From assembly GCA_025454405.1 (NCBI GenBank), contig JALOON010000017.1, positions 62,001 through 126,000 on the forward strand: a stretch of DNA of 64,000 nt, written 5' to 3'. A program made the translations under genes and the position numbers. The stretch comes from Oscillatoriaceae cyanobacterium Prado104 (GTDB lineage: Bacteria; Cyanobacteriota; Cyanobacteriia; Cyanobacteriales; Microcoleaceae). The notes beneath the pieces were generated by a model. That model ran no database searches. It saw only the letters and a list, made by a program, of their open reading frames with translations, and was not told where the DNA came from. Below are positions 1-9,766 of the stretch, piece after piece (position 1 is the stretch's first letter; each line of letters begins with the position of its first letter).

Positions 1-63
1 ATTGAGTTGATTATCGAGTTGATTTCCTAGAGTACCTAATAAGTCGCTAATCTTTGTTTGCAT
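1..63 (-). CDS. 5' end of an unidentified protein, cut by the window edge
   Basis: Read on the minus strand, an ATG at 63-61 opens a frame of 21 codons that reaches the left edge without a stop (MQTKISDLLGTLGNQLDNQ...). A good Shine-Dalgarno (GAGGG) lies 7 bases upstream of the ATG, which is the main reason to call it. The visible residues are polar and helix-like, with no signal peptide. No family can be named from so few residues. The downstream part must lie in the adjoining sequence. Confidence 0.5.
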   Translation of the reverse strand, partial: MQTKISDLLGTLGNQLDNQLN

Positions 64-1517
64 CAAGTTTCCCTCTAATTATATCAAAGTATCTCTCTGG
101 TGAGCTTTCGGTGCAATTAGTCAATAAATTGTACAATCCCATTATTTGCAGTTATCTATAAAGTGTATTCTGTAGGTTTCATTTTCAAGTTTACTGACTA
201 TTAATCTAAAAGCAGTTACAAATCCAAGTTTCCATTCAATCCCTATTCCGATCAACCGAAATTAACGAACTTAATAAAAAAAGTTAAACTTCCCCTTATC
301 AAGGTTATAAACCTGATTCAACAACCATTCTAAACATTGTTAAACCAATCCTAATTTCTCAGTTTTTCCCTTAAAAGTGGTCAATAACCTTAACTTCGGT
401 ATCTGCGCTAAATTCTGAAGCAGAAAATCCTCGAATCTATTGCGCTTCTCAGAGGTGTAGACTACGGGTAGGGACACGATACCAAAGCCCCTACAGATTG
501 TATGTGTTCCACTCAATTGAGAACCGCTATATCTAAGCAATCACCCTTCTGTCTTCAATCTCATCAGCAGACATAGACAAGAGGAGAAAAGACGTTATGC
601 TAAAGCGATCGCTCCTCATTCCAATTGGGATCGATTGTATGTGAACTCGAAGCGAGCGATCGCCTTCCACTAGATCTGAAGAAAGAGCGATCGTTCTACG
701 CGAGAGCAATCAGGGGTGAAGCATTGACAACCCAGTTTCTAGTCACGCACTAATTCCTCATCGGCGATCGCCTCCAGATCGGTTAACTGCCATCGTTTAA
801 CTGAGCGATCGCATCTGATATTGATATAGTTCGTTACCGCATCAAGCCAATACCCCTTCGCTGACTAGCGGGGACTAACTTGCTTAAATTCGGCAAAAAT
901 TCTTAACTTCTCTATCCCAAAATTATGATAAGATAAAAATAAACATGGTGCCTCTACTCCAGTCAGTCTTCCCACCTTAACTTCCCTTAACAATCCGGAC
1001 AAATATCATCTCTCCTTTGTAACTATCTATTAAGATTAGACTTCTTAAAAAAAACCTTGGATGGGTGAAGCACTCAAATAAAAACTTTGTCGATCGGTCT
1101 ATAACCCCAGATACTTCGCCTTTAAAGATTTTAACAACTGACTTTGGCAAGAAGTCTATTCACATACCGAGATTTGATTCATTATCGCCTTACTAGCAAC
1201 AGCGATCGCACTCCCGCAAAAGATGGTTGATGAAGGAGCGATTGCCTGCGGCACGCTGCGAGATCGCACTCATTGAGCAGTTATCTCCAGAGCAGCGATC
1301 GACCTAAAAAAACAGAATTCCAAGCAACAAAAAAAGCGATCGCTCTCGATAACTGATGAAAAAAGCGATCGCACTTGAAGAGAGATAGTCAGTAACTTTC
1401 CCTGACTCCAGAGCAAATTGACTCAGAAACTCCAAATGACTGATTTTTTCCCAATGTCCTGATGCACTATTTTAGCTGTACCGCGCCACTAGCTTTAGAA
1501 AAAGGGGGCTTTACGCA
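64..1517. other. long non-coding stretch, HIP1-rich
   Basis: No convincing gene is present in these 1.4 kb. Clusters of the HIP1 octamer GCGATCGC and partial copies occur around 600-800 and 1200-1380. The stretch contains the first copy of the 362-bp direct repeat (805-1166). Short open frames here lack ribosome binding sites and recognisable sequence. The region looks like decayed or rearranged intergenic DNA. Confidence 0.6.
805..1166. repeat. 362-bp direct repeat, copy 1
   Basis: This block matches 3948-4309 over its full length with no indel (constant offset 3143) and about 13 substitutions counted by eye, roughly 96% identity. Copy 2 is the immediate upstream region of the NB-ARC gene. 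Copy 1 has no such gene after it: the similarity stops abruptly at 1166. The two copies flank the DUF4347 surface-protein gene, which suggests a segmental duplication or an insertion event that left a promoter copy behind. Confidence 0.9.
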
Positions 1518-3527
1518 TCACGAAGCGTAATAGATATCAGCGCCGCCTTGACTGGCTGTGTTGCCAGCAATCGGGCTATGGCTGAGATTCAGTGTGCCAT
1601 CGTTATAGATGCCACCACCATAAAGGACTGCCGAGTTTCTACTGACGGTGCTATGGCTCAGAGTCAACGTGCCATCGTTATAGATGCCGCCACCGCTTGC
1701 GGTTGCCTTGTTGCCGCTGAGGGTGCTATGGTTCAGAGTCAGTGTGCCATTATAATTGCCGATGCCAGCGCCTTGAGTGGCTGTATTGCTATAGATCGGG
1801 CTATTATTTACGATCGCTGTTGTCGCGGCTGAAGGATCGTCTCTCAATATCAAAAGCCCACCGCCTACCCCATACGGGCGTCCATTGTTCTGCCCATAAT
1901 ATGGAATCAATACCGAGTTACCCCTGAGGGTGCTGTTGTTCAGAGTTAGCGTGCCATTATAATTGCCGATGCCACCGCCACCAGCACCTGCCGAGTTACC
2001 ACTGAGGGTGCTATTGTTCAGAGCTAGCGTACCATAGTGGTTGAAGATTCCGCCACCGTAATTTTCTGCGTTGTTGCCGCTCAGGATGCTGTTGCTTACC
2101 CTTACCGTACCTGCTCCACTCGGGCCCTTCCCGTTCAGAATGCCACCGCCGATGCCAGAGTCCGGATTGGTTGCGCTGAGTTTGGCCGAGTTGCCACTGA
2201 GGGTGCTATTGCTCAGAGTCAGCGTGCCGTTGTTACCGATGCCGCCGCCCCGATTGGCCCAGTTGTCACGGAGAGTACTATTGCTCGCAGTTACAACTCC
2301 ACCCTCGCCGATTGAGATGCCACCACCAAATTCTGCCGAGTTACCATTGAGAGTGCTATTGCTCACTCTCACCCTCCCAGTTGTGCAGATGCCGCCGCCG
2401 CTTTTGGATGCTGAGTTGCCGTTGAGGGTGCTATGGCTCACACTCAGCGTGCCACCCGTAGCATTGGAAATACCCCCGCCACAATCGGCTGAGTTGCCGC
2501 TGAGGGTGCTATTGCTCACATTCAACGTGCCAGAGTTGGCGATGCCACCGCCACTGTTGTCTAGCCTCTGCCCGCCCGTGATAGTTAGCCCATTAAGATT
2601 GAGCGTGGCTCCATCTAATACCTGAAATACCCGGTCAATTTGCTTGGCATCGATTGTGGTGGTGGCAGCTCCAGCTCCCTGAATGCTGATTGTACCGCTA
2701 GTAATATCCAGATCGCCTGCGGCAGCAGTATTGTCCGGTGTGCCAGTAAGGCTTAAATTGTAGGTGCCGGCCTTTAACAGGATAGTGTCTGAACTATCCT
2801 GATTGGTGTTCGCGGCAACGATCGCTTCCCGCAACGAGAGGAACCGATCGTTCCCATTCACCACATCATCAGTCGTGTTGACGTTGAAAGTTGCCAGCAC
2901 GTTCTGATACGTCGCCTGCGCCGAGTCTGACAAAGCCCCCGACGCTTCAATACTGCCTGTGCTGAATTCCAGATTCCAGTTACCACCCAGGGCTTGGCTG
3001 CCCGTTAAGTCACTCGATGCCGCCACATCTGCCCCAGTCACAGTCGCTAGCTGATGCACAAAGTTCTGTCCCACCGTATCTTCGGCGACATCACAGCCAT
3101 AAAGCAAAATATCAGCATCCTCTGTCAATGCCCCTGCCCAAGACTGCAACACTCCGGCATAGCCCAGCAGGTTGTCCGTATTCAAGCTGGTGTTGCCCAA
3201 TTGCAATGCGCCATCGCTACCGTGGGAGAAGATCTGCACCGAGGTAAGGTTACTGTACCCTGCCAACACCTGGCTGATTTGAATGAGTTCATCCCCTGCG
3301 GGATCGAGCACATAGACAGTCATGTCTGCTTGCAATCCATCCACCAAGGTTTGGTAATCGGGCAATCCCGCATCGATAAATGCCAGTTGTGTAATCTTAG
3401 AGCTTTGCCCCATCAGGGGTAGCGGTGTTAACGCTAGCTCTGTGCCCTCACCTAGCGGGTTTCTCAGCAGTGTCGTATCCAAGGGGATGCGATCGCAGGT
3501 AAAGGTAAAGCTTGGGGAATTGAACAT
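1518..3527 (-). CDS. DUF4347 / CSLREA beta-helix repeat surface protein
   Basis: A large, probably exported or surface protein. Residues about 46-200 form a DUF4347 domain (motifs IFSHGSDG and LLYGCDVA). A CSLREA-type segment follows at about 213-245 (FLSLREAIVAAN). From about 315 to the end there is a run of short repeats of the type STLSGNSA...GGGI.N.GTLTLS, the signature of a right-handed parallel beta-helix. I chose the ATG at 3527 because AAGGAG lies 11 bases upstream; an in-frame ATG at 3578 has no such site. DUF4347 occurs at the N-terminus of large cyanobacterial adhesin-like proteins; many homologues are longer, so this one may be a short form, though it ends cleanly after a repeat. 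Function is inferred only as adhesion or surface structure. It lies between the two copies of a 362-bp repeat. Confidence 0.85.
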   Translation of the reverse strand: MFNSPSFTFTCDRIPLDTTLLRNPLGEGTELALTPLPLMGQSSKITQLAFIDAGLPDYQTLVDGLQADMTVYVLDPAGDELIQISQVLAGYSNLTSVQIFSHGSDGALQLGNTSLNTDNLLGYAGVLQSWAGALTEDADILLYGCDVAEDTVGQNFVHQLATVTGADVAASSDLTGSQALGGNWNLEFSTGSIEASGALSDSAQATYQNVLATFNVNTTDDVVNGNDRFLSLREAIVAANTNQDSSDTILLKAGTYNLSLTGTPDNTAAAGDLDITSGTISIQGAGAATTTIDAKQIDRVFQVLDGATLNLNGLTITGGQRLDNSGGGIANSGTLNVSNSTLSGNSADCGGGISNATGGTLSVSHSTLNGNSASKSGGGICTTGRVRVSNSTLNGNSAEFGGGISIGEGGVVTASNSTLRDNWANRGGGIGNNGTLTLSNSTLSGNSAKLSATNPDSGIGGGILNGKGPSGAGTVRVSNSILSGNNAENYGGGIFNHYGTLALNNSTLSGNSAGAGGGGIGNYNGTLTLNNSTLRGNSVLIPYYGQNNGRPYGVGGGLLILRDDPSAATTAIVNNSPIYSNTATQGAGIGNYNGTLTLNHSTLSGNKATASGGGIYNDGTLTLSHSTVSRNSAVLYGGGIYNDGTLNLSHSPIAGNTASQGGADIYYAS

Positions 3528-3947
3528 TAACGTTGAATCTCCTTTTTTCCGTATGTAGAGTGACTCACAAGACAACACTCACTCTCAACCTTTACGGTTG
3601 AAGCATTGCACTTAGTTGTGTTGCTTTCATTTCTCAACGGGCGCGCTCGTACTTGCAGGGATCTCCTAAATTAAGTTTGTCAGTTAAATTTCGCTGCCGC
3701 TACCGAAATTAGCGAACTTAAAAACTTCGGGTTCCAGGCTCTAACTTCAGCACAGTTCAAGTTAAGACTCTGAGCGCTTGTAGCTATTTCTAGTTCTTCA
3801 AACCCTGGACTTACTTGGCCATTTAGCGTTGCCAAAAAACTAAGTCCTTCACAATGTCAAACTGAATCATAAAGACAGTTAATTGTGTCGCTTATGCTGA
3901 ATGAGTGGAGAGAACACCAAATTGCAATTTCCGAGTGCAGGGATAGT

Positions 3948-4309
3948 GCGATCGCATCTGATATTCATATATTTCGTTACCGCATCAAGCCAATACCCCT
4001 TCGCTGACTAGCAGCGACTAACTTGCTTAAATTCGGCAAAAATTCTTAACTTCTCTATCCCAAAATTATGATAAGATAAAAATAAAGACGGTGCCTCTAC
4101 TCCAGTCAGTCTTCCCACCTTAACTTCCCTTAACAATCTGGACAAATATCATCTCTCCTTTGTAACTATCTATTAAGATTAGACTTCTTAAAAAAGACCT
4201 TGGATGGGTGAAGCACTCAAATAAAAACTTTGTCGATCGGTACATAACCCCCTATACTTCGCCTTTAAAGATTTTAACAACTAACTTTGGCAAGAAGTCT
4301 ATTCACATA
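3948..4309. repeat. 362-bp direct repeat, copy 2 (leader of NB-ARC gene)
   Basis: Second copy of the block at 805-1166, ending 80 bases before the NB-ARC start codon. It is AT-rich near 4060-4085 (TATGATAAGATAAAAAT), a plausible -10 region, so the repeat probably contains the promoter of that gene. The spacer 3528-3947 shows nothing further that I can identify. Confidence 0.88.
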
Positions 4310-4389
4310 AGGGTGTATCTGACCTGTAGAACACAGGCAGATTGTTTTACGTGTTTTATCAGCTTATTTAAAAAACGGAGAAACTTCCT

Positions 4390-5826
4390 ATGAATCCGCA
4401 AAAAGGCAGCCGCAGACGCGGTGTAATCCTGACGCTTCCAGGATTGAAGAAACTTCAAGATGCAAAATCTGAAGCCGAAAGTCGCGACAATTTTGACAAA
4501 CGTTACACCTTTGAAGCCTTAAGCTTTCGCACTGGCTTAGACTCTGATACCCTGAGGAAGGTCTTTGCTTGTGAAATTGGGGTTGATAAAAGTACCCTCC
4601 GTCACTGCTACAAGGCTTTTAACCTACAGCTTGAAACCAGTGATTATCAGTTACTTCAACCCGATGCAGCAATTAGCACTCAGCATCTAATCGAAAATCC
4701 AAAATCCTCTAGCGCAGCGGCGGGTAGCGCTATCCAAAATAGAATTGATTGGGGTACAGCACCGGATGTTTCTGTTTTCTACGGACGCACAGAAGAACTC
4801 GCCACCCTCAAGCATTGGATTTTAGCAGAAGGCTGTCGGCTGGTGACGATTTTCGGCATGGTAGGGATGGGTAAAACCAGCTTGTCCGTGAAGCTGGCAC
4901 AACAAATTCAAAATGAGTTCGAGTTTGCGATTTGGCGCAGTCTCCGCAATACCCCACCCATCCAAGACTTGTTAGCAGAGTTAATCCTATTCTTTTCTAA
5001 CCAGCAAGAAAACACGGAAGTATCGCCCCTACCAGATACGATCGACCGCAGTATCTTGCGGTTGATGGATTATCTAAAAAAGCACCGCTGTTTGCTAATT
5101 CTCGATAATGTCGAATCAATCCTCAGCAACGGTAATGGCACTACTTATCGATCGGGATATGAGGGCTACGGACAGCTATTTCGATGTGTGGGCGACAGCC
5201 TCCATCAAAGCTGTTTAATCCTCACCGCCACTCAAAAACCGAAATGGTTAAGCTATAAAGAAGGGCAAACTCTACCCCTCCGCTCGCTCAAATTGACAGG
5301 TTTGCAACCAACAGATGTCAAGGCAATCTTTCAATCGAAAGGATGCTGCTGCGAATCAGCCGTCGAGTGCAGTCGCTGTGAATCGCTATCGCTATGTAGC
5401 AGATTAACTAATTACTACGGTGGCAATCCATTCTTATTAAAGCTCGTCTCTGCAAGCATTGGCAATTTATTTGATGGACGCATTCCGGAATTTATCAACC
5501 AAAAAATCGCAATTTTTGGCAAAATTAGCCAGGTTTTTGAACAGCAGTTTCAAGATTTATCAGAGTCAGAAAAAGCAGCGATCGAATGGCTAGCGATTAA
5601 TGGCAAACCGGCTTCATTTGCAGAAATGCGATCGCACCTCCTCCGCTCGCTATCGCCGCAAAAACTGCTAGGGGTGTTGGAATCTCTCCAAGAGCGCTCT
5701 TTAATTGAAAAAAAGGCGACACTTTTCTTCATGCAGCCGGTGATGAGGGACTATGTTGCTAACCAAGTAGCCCCAGCTAATATTACCCAATTCCCGCTAA
5801 AAGATGGCTTTTCATCGGTTGGGTAG
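4390..5826 (+). CDS. NB-ARC (STAND-class) ATPase without C-terminal repeats
   Basis: A signal-transduction NTPase of the AP-ATPase/NB-ARC type. Residues about 1-90 resemble the N-terminal helical, HTH-like domain found in front of many cyanobacterial NB-ARC proteins. The NB-ARC core follows: FYGRTEEL at 130-137, Walker A GMVGMGKTSL at 156-165, Walker B LLILDN at 235-240, and the GNPFLLKLV motif near 345-353. Related cyanobacterial proteins usually continue into WD40 or TPR repeats; this one stops at residue 478 just after the winged-helix part (SLIEKKATLFFMQPV), so the sensor half is absent. An unusual cluster of six cysteines lies at residues 319-336, just before the GNP motif. The start is supported by GGAG 9 bases upstream. 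Ligand and output are unknown; defence or regulated signalling are both possible. Confidence 0.85.
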   Translation: MNPQKGSRRRGVILTLPGLKKLQDAKSEAESRDNFDKRYTFEALSFRTGLDSDTLRKVFACEIGVDKSTLRHCYKAFNLQLETSDYQLLQPDAAISTQHLIENPKSSSAAAGSAIQNRIDWGTAPDVSVFYGRTEELATLKHWILAEGCRLVTIFGMVGMGKTSLSVKLAQQIQNEFEFAIWRSLRNTPPIQDLLAELILFFSNQQENTEVSPLPDTIDRSILRLMDYLKKHRCLLILDNVESILSNGNGTTYRSGYEGYGQLFRCVGDSLHQSCLILTATQKPKWLSYKEGQTLPLRSLKLTGLQPTDVKAIFQSKGCCCESAVECSRCESLSLCSRLTNYYGGNPFLLKLVSASIGNLFDGRIPEFINQKIAIFGKISQVFEQQFQDLSESEKAAIEWLAINGKPASFAEMRSHLLRSLSPQKLLGVLESLQERSLIEKKATLFFMQPVMRDYVANQVAPANITQFPLKDGFSSVG

Positions 5827-6073
5827 CCGCAGTGGATGTTTCTCTTCTCACTGGCAATCAGCGTGACAATTAATCCACCCTGCTTAAGCGGCACTTACCC
5901 TCAGGCTCGATCGCTCCCTGGTTTCAAACCTAGAACTCACGGGCAATCGGGGTGAGAACCCTCACCTAATACATGACTACAAATTCAGTACAACACGAGC
6001 GTAAATCGAAAGCTTTCTGCTGTAAAGTAGTCGGCATCGTCAACTTATCAAAGCTAACTGAAACACCCAGTTG

Positions 6074-6913
6074 TTAATAATTAATAATTAACTGATAACT
6101 AATCTCCGATCGCGCGCCAAAACCTCGAAAACTTCCCGAAATCGGAGCAGCATTGCGGGGAATAGCACTAGCAGCTAAAACGATATGTCGATCGGCCACA
6201 GCGAGTCCTTGCGTCGGATCGTAACCGCGCCAGCCCGCACCGGGCAAATACACTTCCGCCCAAGCATGAAGGTGCCTTTCTGTTTGATCTCGATCGCCCT
6301 CTTGATACCCGCTAACAAACCTAGCAGCCAGCCCAAAAACGCGGCAAGCTTCAATAAAAACTACCGCCATATCCCGACAGGAACCTAATTTTTTATTCCA
6401 AGTAATACCGGCCGGAAAAGGCTCGCCTGTTTCCCGAGTAATGTATTTGCAATTTTGATAAATCTGTTGATTTAGCTCGTTTAAAAAAATGGCAGTATTC
6501 CCTCCAGCAGCCTGCCAGCTTTCCTGTGCCAACTGCACGATCGACTGGTCAAAATCGCGCTGCAAATATGGTTGAAGGTGAGAGATAACAGCTACTGGGT
6601 AATCAGTAATGGGAAGTTGAATCGCCCAAGGTTCTAAAATATAATTAAAAGGATTAGTGCAGCGAGTTTCAACTTGTGAATTCACCTCAATTTTGAGACT
6701 GTCAGTTTGCTGTTGAAACCAAACTTTGAAAATAGTGTTGCCTTCCGCATCCAGCACTTCGGAAATCCCTGCGGGTTCGGGAGTAACTTGTATGGAAAAA
6801 TTCCGCAAAATTTGACTGCCGTCAGAGCGCGATCGCAACCTAACTGTATGAGGTTCCAAATCGACTTTTTGGCTGTAATTATAAGTAGTTGTATGAACGA
6901 TTTGGTAGAGCAT
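6074..6913 (-). CDS. transglutaminase-like protein with bacterial N-terminal domain
   Basis: A cysteine-protease-fold enzyme of the bacterial transglutaminase-like family. The N-terminal 100 residues are the beta-rich Bact_transglu_N domain; the core covers about 130-240. The catalytic triad is visible: Cys179 in GSCRDMA, His216 in HLHAWAE and Asp232 in YDPTQG. No signal peptide is seen, so a cytoplasmic location is likely. It is the last gene of a minus-strand set with an alpha-E protein and a circularly permuted ATP-grasp protein. That trio is widespread in bacteria and has been proposed (comparative genomics of amidoligases) to make or trim a peptide or amide-linked product. Whether this enzyme hydrolyses or cross-links is not decided by the sequence. 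A repeat-rich gap of 172 bases separates it from the alpha-E gene. Confidence 0.9.
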   Translation of the reverse strand: MLYQIVHTTTYNYSQKVDLEPHTVRLRSRSDGSQILRNFSIQVTPEPAGISEVLDAEGNTIFKVWFQQQTDSLKIEVNSQVETRCTNPFNYILEPWAIQLPITDYPVAVISHLQPYLQRDFDQSIVQLAQESWQAAGGNTAIFLNELNQQIYQNCKYITRETGEPFPAGITWNKKLGSCRDMAVVFIEACRVFGLAARFVSGYQEGDRDQTERHLHAWAEVYLPGAGWRGYDPTQGLAVADRHIVLAASAIPRNAAPISGSFRGFGARSEISYQLIINY

Positions 6914-7080
6914 TTAGTTGACAGTTGACAGTTGGTAAGGAATTTTGAGTTTTGAATTTTGAGTTGTGAGTTAAAGACAGTTATTGGGAGTTTTGAGTTT
7001 TGAGTTTTGAGTTAAAGACAGTTCTTAATTCAAAACTTAAAACTCAAAACTTAAAACTCAGAACTTTACCTCTACCTTCT
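6914..7080. repeat. GAGTTTTGAGTT family interspersed repeat
   Basis: Two forward blocks of the TTTTGAGTTTTGAGTT type, each ending in GAGTTAAAGACAG, are followed by the inverted form (CAAAACTTAAAACTCA). The block can therefore fold into a long AT-rich hairpin. It begins with the typical edge AGTTGACAGTTGGTAAGGA. The same family recurs at 9996, 14158, 20228, 34438, 41397 and 56374. It fills the gap between the transglutaminase and alpha-E genes. Confidence 0.85.
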
Positions 7081-7085
7081 TCCTT

Positions 7086-8039
7086 CTAACTAACAGATTT
7101 TAAAGCAAAAAAAACCTCAAACATTTGTTTGCCCACATCATTCAATTGCTGCTGCAAATTGTCCAAAAACTCGTGCAAACCCTGCTTGATAACTTCCTCA
7201 ATTGTCACGTAATCCAACTCAGCCCGCAAGCGGCCTAAAGCTCTTTCTGCTGGATTTTGCCAGCGATCTGCAGGGGTGCCGGTAATTTCGTGCAAAGAGC
7301 GTTCAGCTTGCAACAAACAAAACTGGATAGCTCGCGGAAATTCGCGATCGAGAATTAAAAACTCCGCTACATGAGTTGGATTGATGCGGTGCTGCTTGCG
7401 CTTGCGGTACATCTCGTAAGCGCTAGTAGATTTTAACAATGCCATCCACTGAATTTCATCGAGTGCAGTACCTACATATTGCACCGAAGGTAGCAGAATA
7501 AAATACTTTACATCCAGAATTCGAGTAGTTTTATCAGCCCGTTCGATAAACCTACCAATTTGACCGAAATGCCAGCCTTCATTGTGCGTCATCGTCGCAT
7601 CAGTCACGCCAGCAAACAGGTGTCCTGCCATTTTTACTTCCGCAAAAAACTCGGGTAATTGCAGCATAGTTTGTTGGCGGGCTGCATCTTCTACCATCAT
7701 GTAAAACCCGTTAACTTGTTCCCACATTTCCGAAGAAATAATTTCGCGGATCGATCGAGCATTTTCCCTCGCAGCCCGCAGGCACGATATAATTGAATTG
7801 GGATACTCGCGATCGAAACTGAGAAACTTAATCACATTTTCTGCTGTGGCTTCTCCGTAGCGTTGTCGAAATAGTGGCAAGTCACCTGTTGTCCGCACTA
7901 AAGGTTCCCATTGTTGCGTGACGCCAGTAGGAGAATCCAGAATTAAATTGAAATTTACATCGGCAAAGCGGGCAATATTTTCTGCTCGTTCGACATAGCG
8001 ATTGAGCCAGTAAATTGAATCGGCAACGCGGCTTAGCAT
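7086..8039 (-). CDS. alpha-E domain protein (DUF403)
   Basis: A single all-helical alpha-E domain spans the whole 317 residues, beginning MLSRVADSIYWLNRYVERAENIAR, the usual start of this family, with conserved Arg/Glu/His residues along it. The length is normal. The domain has no proven reaction. It is almost always encoded next to a circularly permuted ATP-grasp enzyme and a transglutaminase-like protein, exactly as here (ATP-grasp upstream at 8333-9766, transglutaminase downstream). A role as partner of the ATP-grasp enzyme in amide-bond formation is inference from that context. The intergenic gaps on both sides are filled by repeats, so co-transcription is likely but not certain. Confidence 0.92.
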   Translation of the reverse strand: MLSRVADSIYWLNRYVERAENIARFADVNFNLILDSPTGVTQQWEPLVRTTGDLPLFRQRYGEATAENVIKFLSFDREYPNSIISCLRAARENARSIREIISSEMWEQVNGFYMMVEDAARQQTMLQLPEFFAEVKMAGHLFAGVTDATMTHNEGWHFGQIGRFIERADKTTRILDVKYFILLPSVQYVGTALDEIQWMALLKSTSAYEMYRKRKQHRINPTHVAEFLILDREFPRAIQFCLLQAERSLHEITGTPADRWQNPAERALGRLRAELDYVTIEEVIKQGLHEFLDNLQQQLNDVGKQMFEVFFALKSVS

Positions 8040-8059
8040 AGGTGGTTTGCAGTTAAAAA

Positions 8060-8262
8060 ATTACAATTAGATCTAGATCCCCCCTAGCCCCCCTTAAGAA
8101 GGGAGGACTGGATGTACTTAAAGTCCTGGGAGGGGCATATGGGAAGTTCAAAGTCCCCCTTGTTAAGAGGGATTTAGGGGGATCTAGACCAGTGGTAAAA
8201 ACGAGAGACTAGATGTACTCAAATTCCCCCTTTTTAAGGGGGATTTAGGGGGATCGAAGCTC
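8060..8262. repeat. CCCCCTTAAGAAGGGGG-type palindromic repeats
   Basis: Three successive copies of an imperfect palindrome of the form GATCCCCCTAGCCCCC(C)TTAAGAAGGG, each followed by TTTAGGGGGATC or a variant. The same family occupies 47287-47610 between purQ and purS. It lies between the ATP-grasp and alpha-E genes. Such GATC-bounded GC palindromes are common in filamentous cyanobacteria and could form strong RNA hairpins. Confidence 0.8.
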
Positions 8263-8332
8263 AGGTAAAAACGAGGTTTCTCAATAGTTTTAGTCGATTG
8301 TTGGCACCAGCCCCAAGCACGATACCCTATCC

Positions 8333-9766
8333 TTAATCGCACAAAACCCAAGTATCTTTGCTACCTCCTCCCTGAGACGAATTGACTACCAAAGAGCCAA
8401 GTTTCAAAGCTACGCGAGTTAAGCCTCCCGGATGCACGTAAATGTCCTTACCGTATAGAATGTAAGGACGCAAATCTACATGACAGCCTTCAAAACTGTC
8501 GCCAAAAATTGTCGGCACTCGCGACAAACATAAAGTCGGCTGCGCGATATAATTCCTCGGATTCGCACTAACTTTTTGTGCGAAACTTTGCCGTTCTTCT
8601 TGCGATGCGTGCGGCCCGACTAACATTCCGTAACCGCCCGATTCGTTGGCTGCTTTGACTACCAGTTTGTCCAAATTTGCCAAAACATATTCTAACTGCT
8701 TTTCCTCCCAACATACGTAGGTCGGAACATTTGATAAAATTTGTTCCTCGCCCAAATAATATTTAATTATCTGGGGAACGTAAGCGTAAATGACTTTATC
8801 GTCAGCAACTCCCGTACCCAAAGCATTAGCTAAAGCTACGCGGCCACTGCGGTAAACTGCCATCAATCCGGGTACTCCTAACAAAGAGTCCGATCGAAAT
8901 ACTAAAGGATCGATAAAATCGTCATCAATCCGGCGGTAAATTACGTCAACTCGCTGCAAACCTTTAGTAGTTCGCATTTTGACATAACCGTCAGCTACTA
9001 CTAAATCGCGCCCTTCTACTAACTCCACTCCCATTTGCTGCGCTAAAAAAGAATGTTCAAAATACGCTGAATTGTAGATGCCTGGCGTCAGCACGACTAC
9101 GTTGGGATTGGGAATGTGGGAAGGTGCTAAATTCAGCAGAGTTTCTAACAAATGACTGGAATAATCGTCTACCGGCTGAATTGCCAATTTCGCAAAAACT
9201 TGAGGAAAGGTACTTTTCATCACCCGGCGGTTTTCCAAAACGTAGGAAATGCCTGAAGGACAGCGCAAATTATCTTCCAAAACGTACCATTTCCCGTCTT
9301 TGTCGCGCACTAAATCCGTGCCGGTAATGTGACACCAAATTCCTGCGGGCGGCTGCAAACCGATGCAGGGTTGCATATAACCTTTCGCCGAGGCAATTAT
9401 TTCGGCGGGAATTATGCCATCTTTGAGAATTTTCTGCTCGCCGTAAATATCTGTGAGAAACAAATTGAGAGCGTGAATTCGCTGCTTGAGTCCGCCTTCG
9501 ATCCAACTCCATTCTGAGGCAGAAATTATTCTGGGAATTACATCAAAAGGAAATATTTGTTCAGTCCCCCGATCGTCCCCATAAACGTTGAAAGTCGCTC
9601 CTAATTTCATTAAAGCAGCTTGTGCGGCTTGGTGTCGCTGTTTGAGTTCGCCGTCGCATAAAGAATGAATTCTTTGTATCAAGAGGGTAGCTTCAGGACG
9701 GGGTTGTCCTTTCTCGACGAACAGTTCATCCCAGAAGTCACCCGGATCGTAGGTATCGAATCTCAC
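8333..9766 (-). CDS. circularly permuted type 2 ATP-grasp protein (DUF404/DUF407)
   Basis: An ATP-dependent ligase-fold protein of 477 residues, the normal length for the family. Typical segments are visible: YDELF-like N-terminus ([10 protein letters not shown]), [17 protein letters not shown] near 165-180, the RRIDDDF motif near 280, [14 protein letters not shown] near 370-385 and [11 protein letters not shown] near 428-438. The family is thought to form amide bonds on a small molecule or peptide using ATP. It leads the minus-strand trio with the alpha-E and transglutaminase-like genes. The start is a GTG at 9766 (GTG AGA TTC GAT); no ATG lies close by and the ribosome binding site is weak. 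The substrate is unknown. Confidence 0.92.
   Translation of the reverse strand: MRFDTYDPGDFWDELFVEKGQPRPEATLLIQRIHSLCDGELKQRHQAAQAALMKLGATFNVYGDDRGTEQIFPFDVIPRIISASEWSWIEGGLKQRIHALNLFLTDIYGEQKILKDGIIPAEIIASAKGYMQPCIGLQPPAGIWCHITGTDLVRDKDGKWYVLEDNLRCPSGISYVLENRRVMKSTFPQVFAKLAIQPVDDYSSHLLETLLNLAPSHIPNPNVVVLTPGIYNSAYFEHSFLAQQMGVELVEGRDLVVADGYVKMRTTKGLQRVDVIYRRIDDDFIDPLVFRSDSLLGVPGLMAVYRSGRVALANALGTGVADDKVIYAYVPQIIKYYLGEEQILSNVPTYVCWEEKQLEYVLANLDKLVVKAANESGGYGMLVGPHASQEERQSFAQKVSANPRNYIAQPTLCLSRVPTIFGDSFEGCHVDLRPYILYGKDIYVHPGGLTRVALKLGSLVVNSSQGGGSKDTWVLCD

Noticed and set aside
340-540. 66-codon minus-strand frame near the left edge
   Set aside because: No ribosome binding site or family resemblance; AT-rich surroundings produce such frames by chance.
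2071-2625. 184-codon frame on the strand opposite the DUF4347 gene
   Set aside because: It is the antisense of the GGGI/STLSGNSA repeats; the repeat codons leave the other strand open by composition.
4208-4393. 61-codon open frame before the NB-ARC gene, overlapping its start as ATGA
   Set aside because: The frame is also open in repeat copy 1, but the copies differ mostly by amino-acid changes, there is no ribosome binding site in front of the GTG start, and the peptide resembles nothing known.
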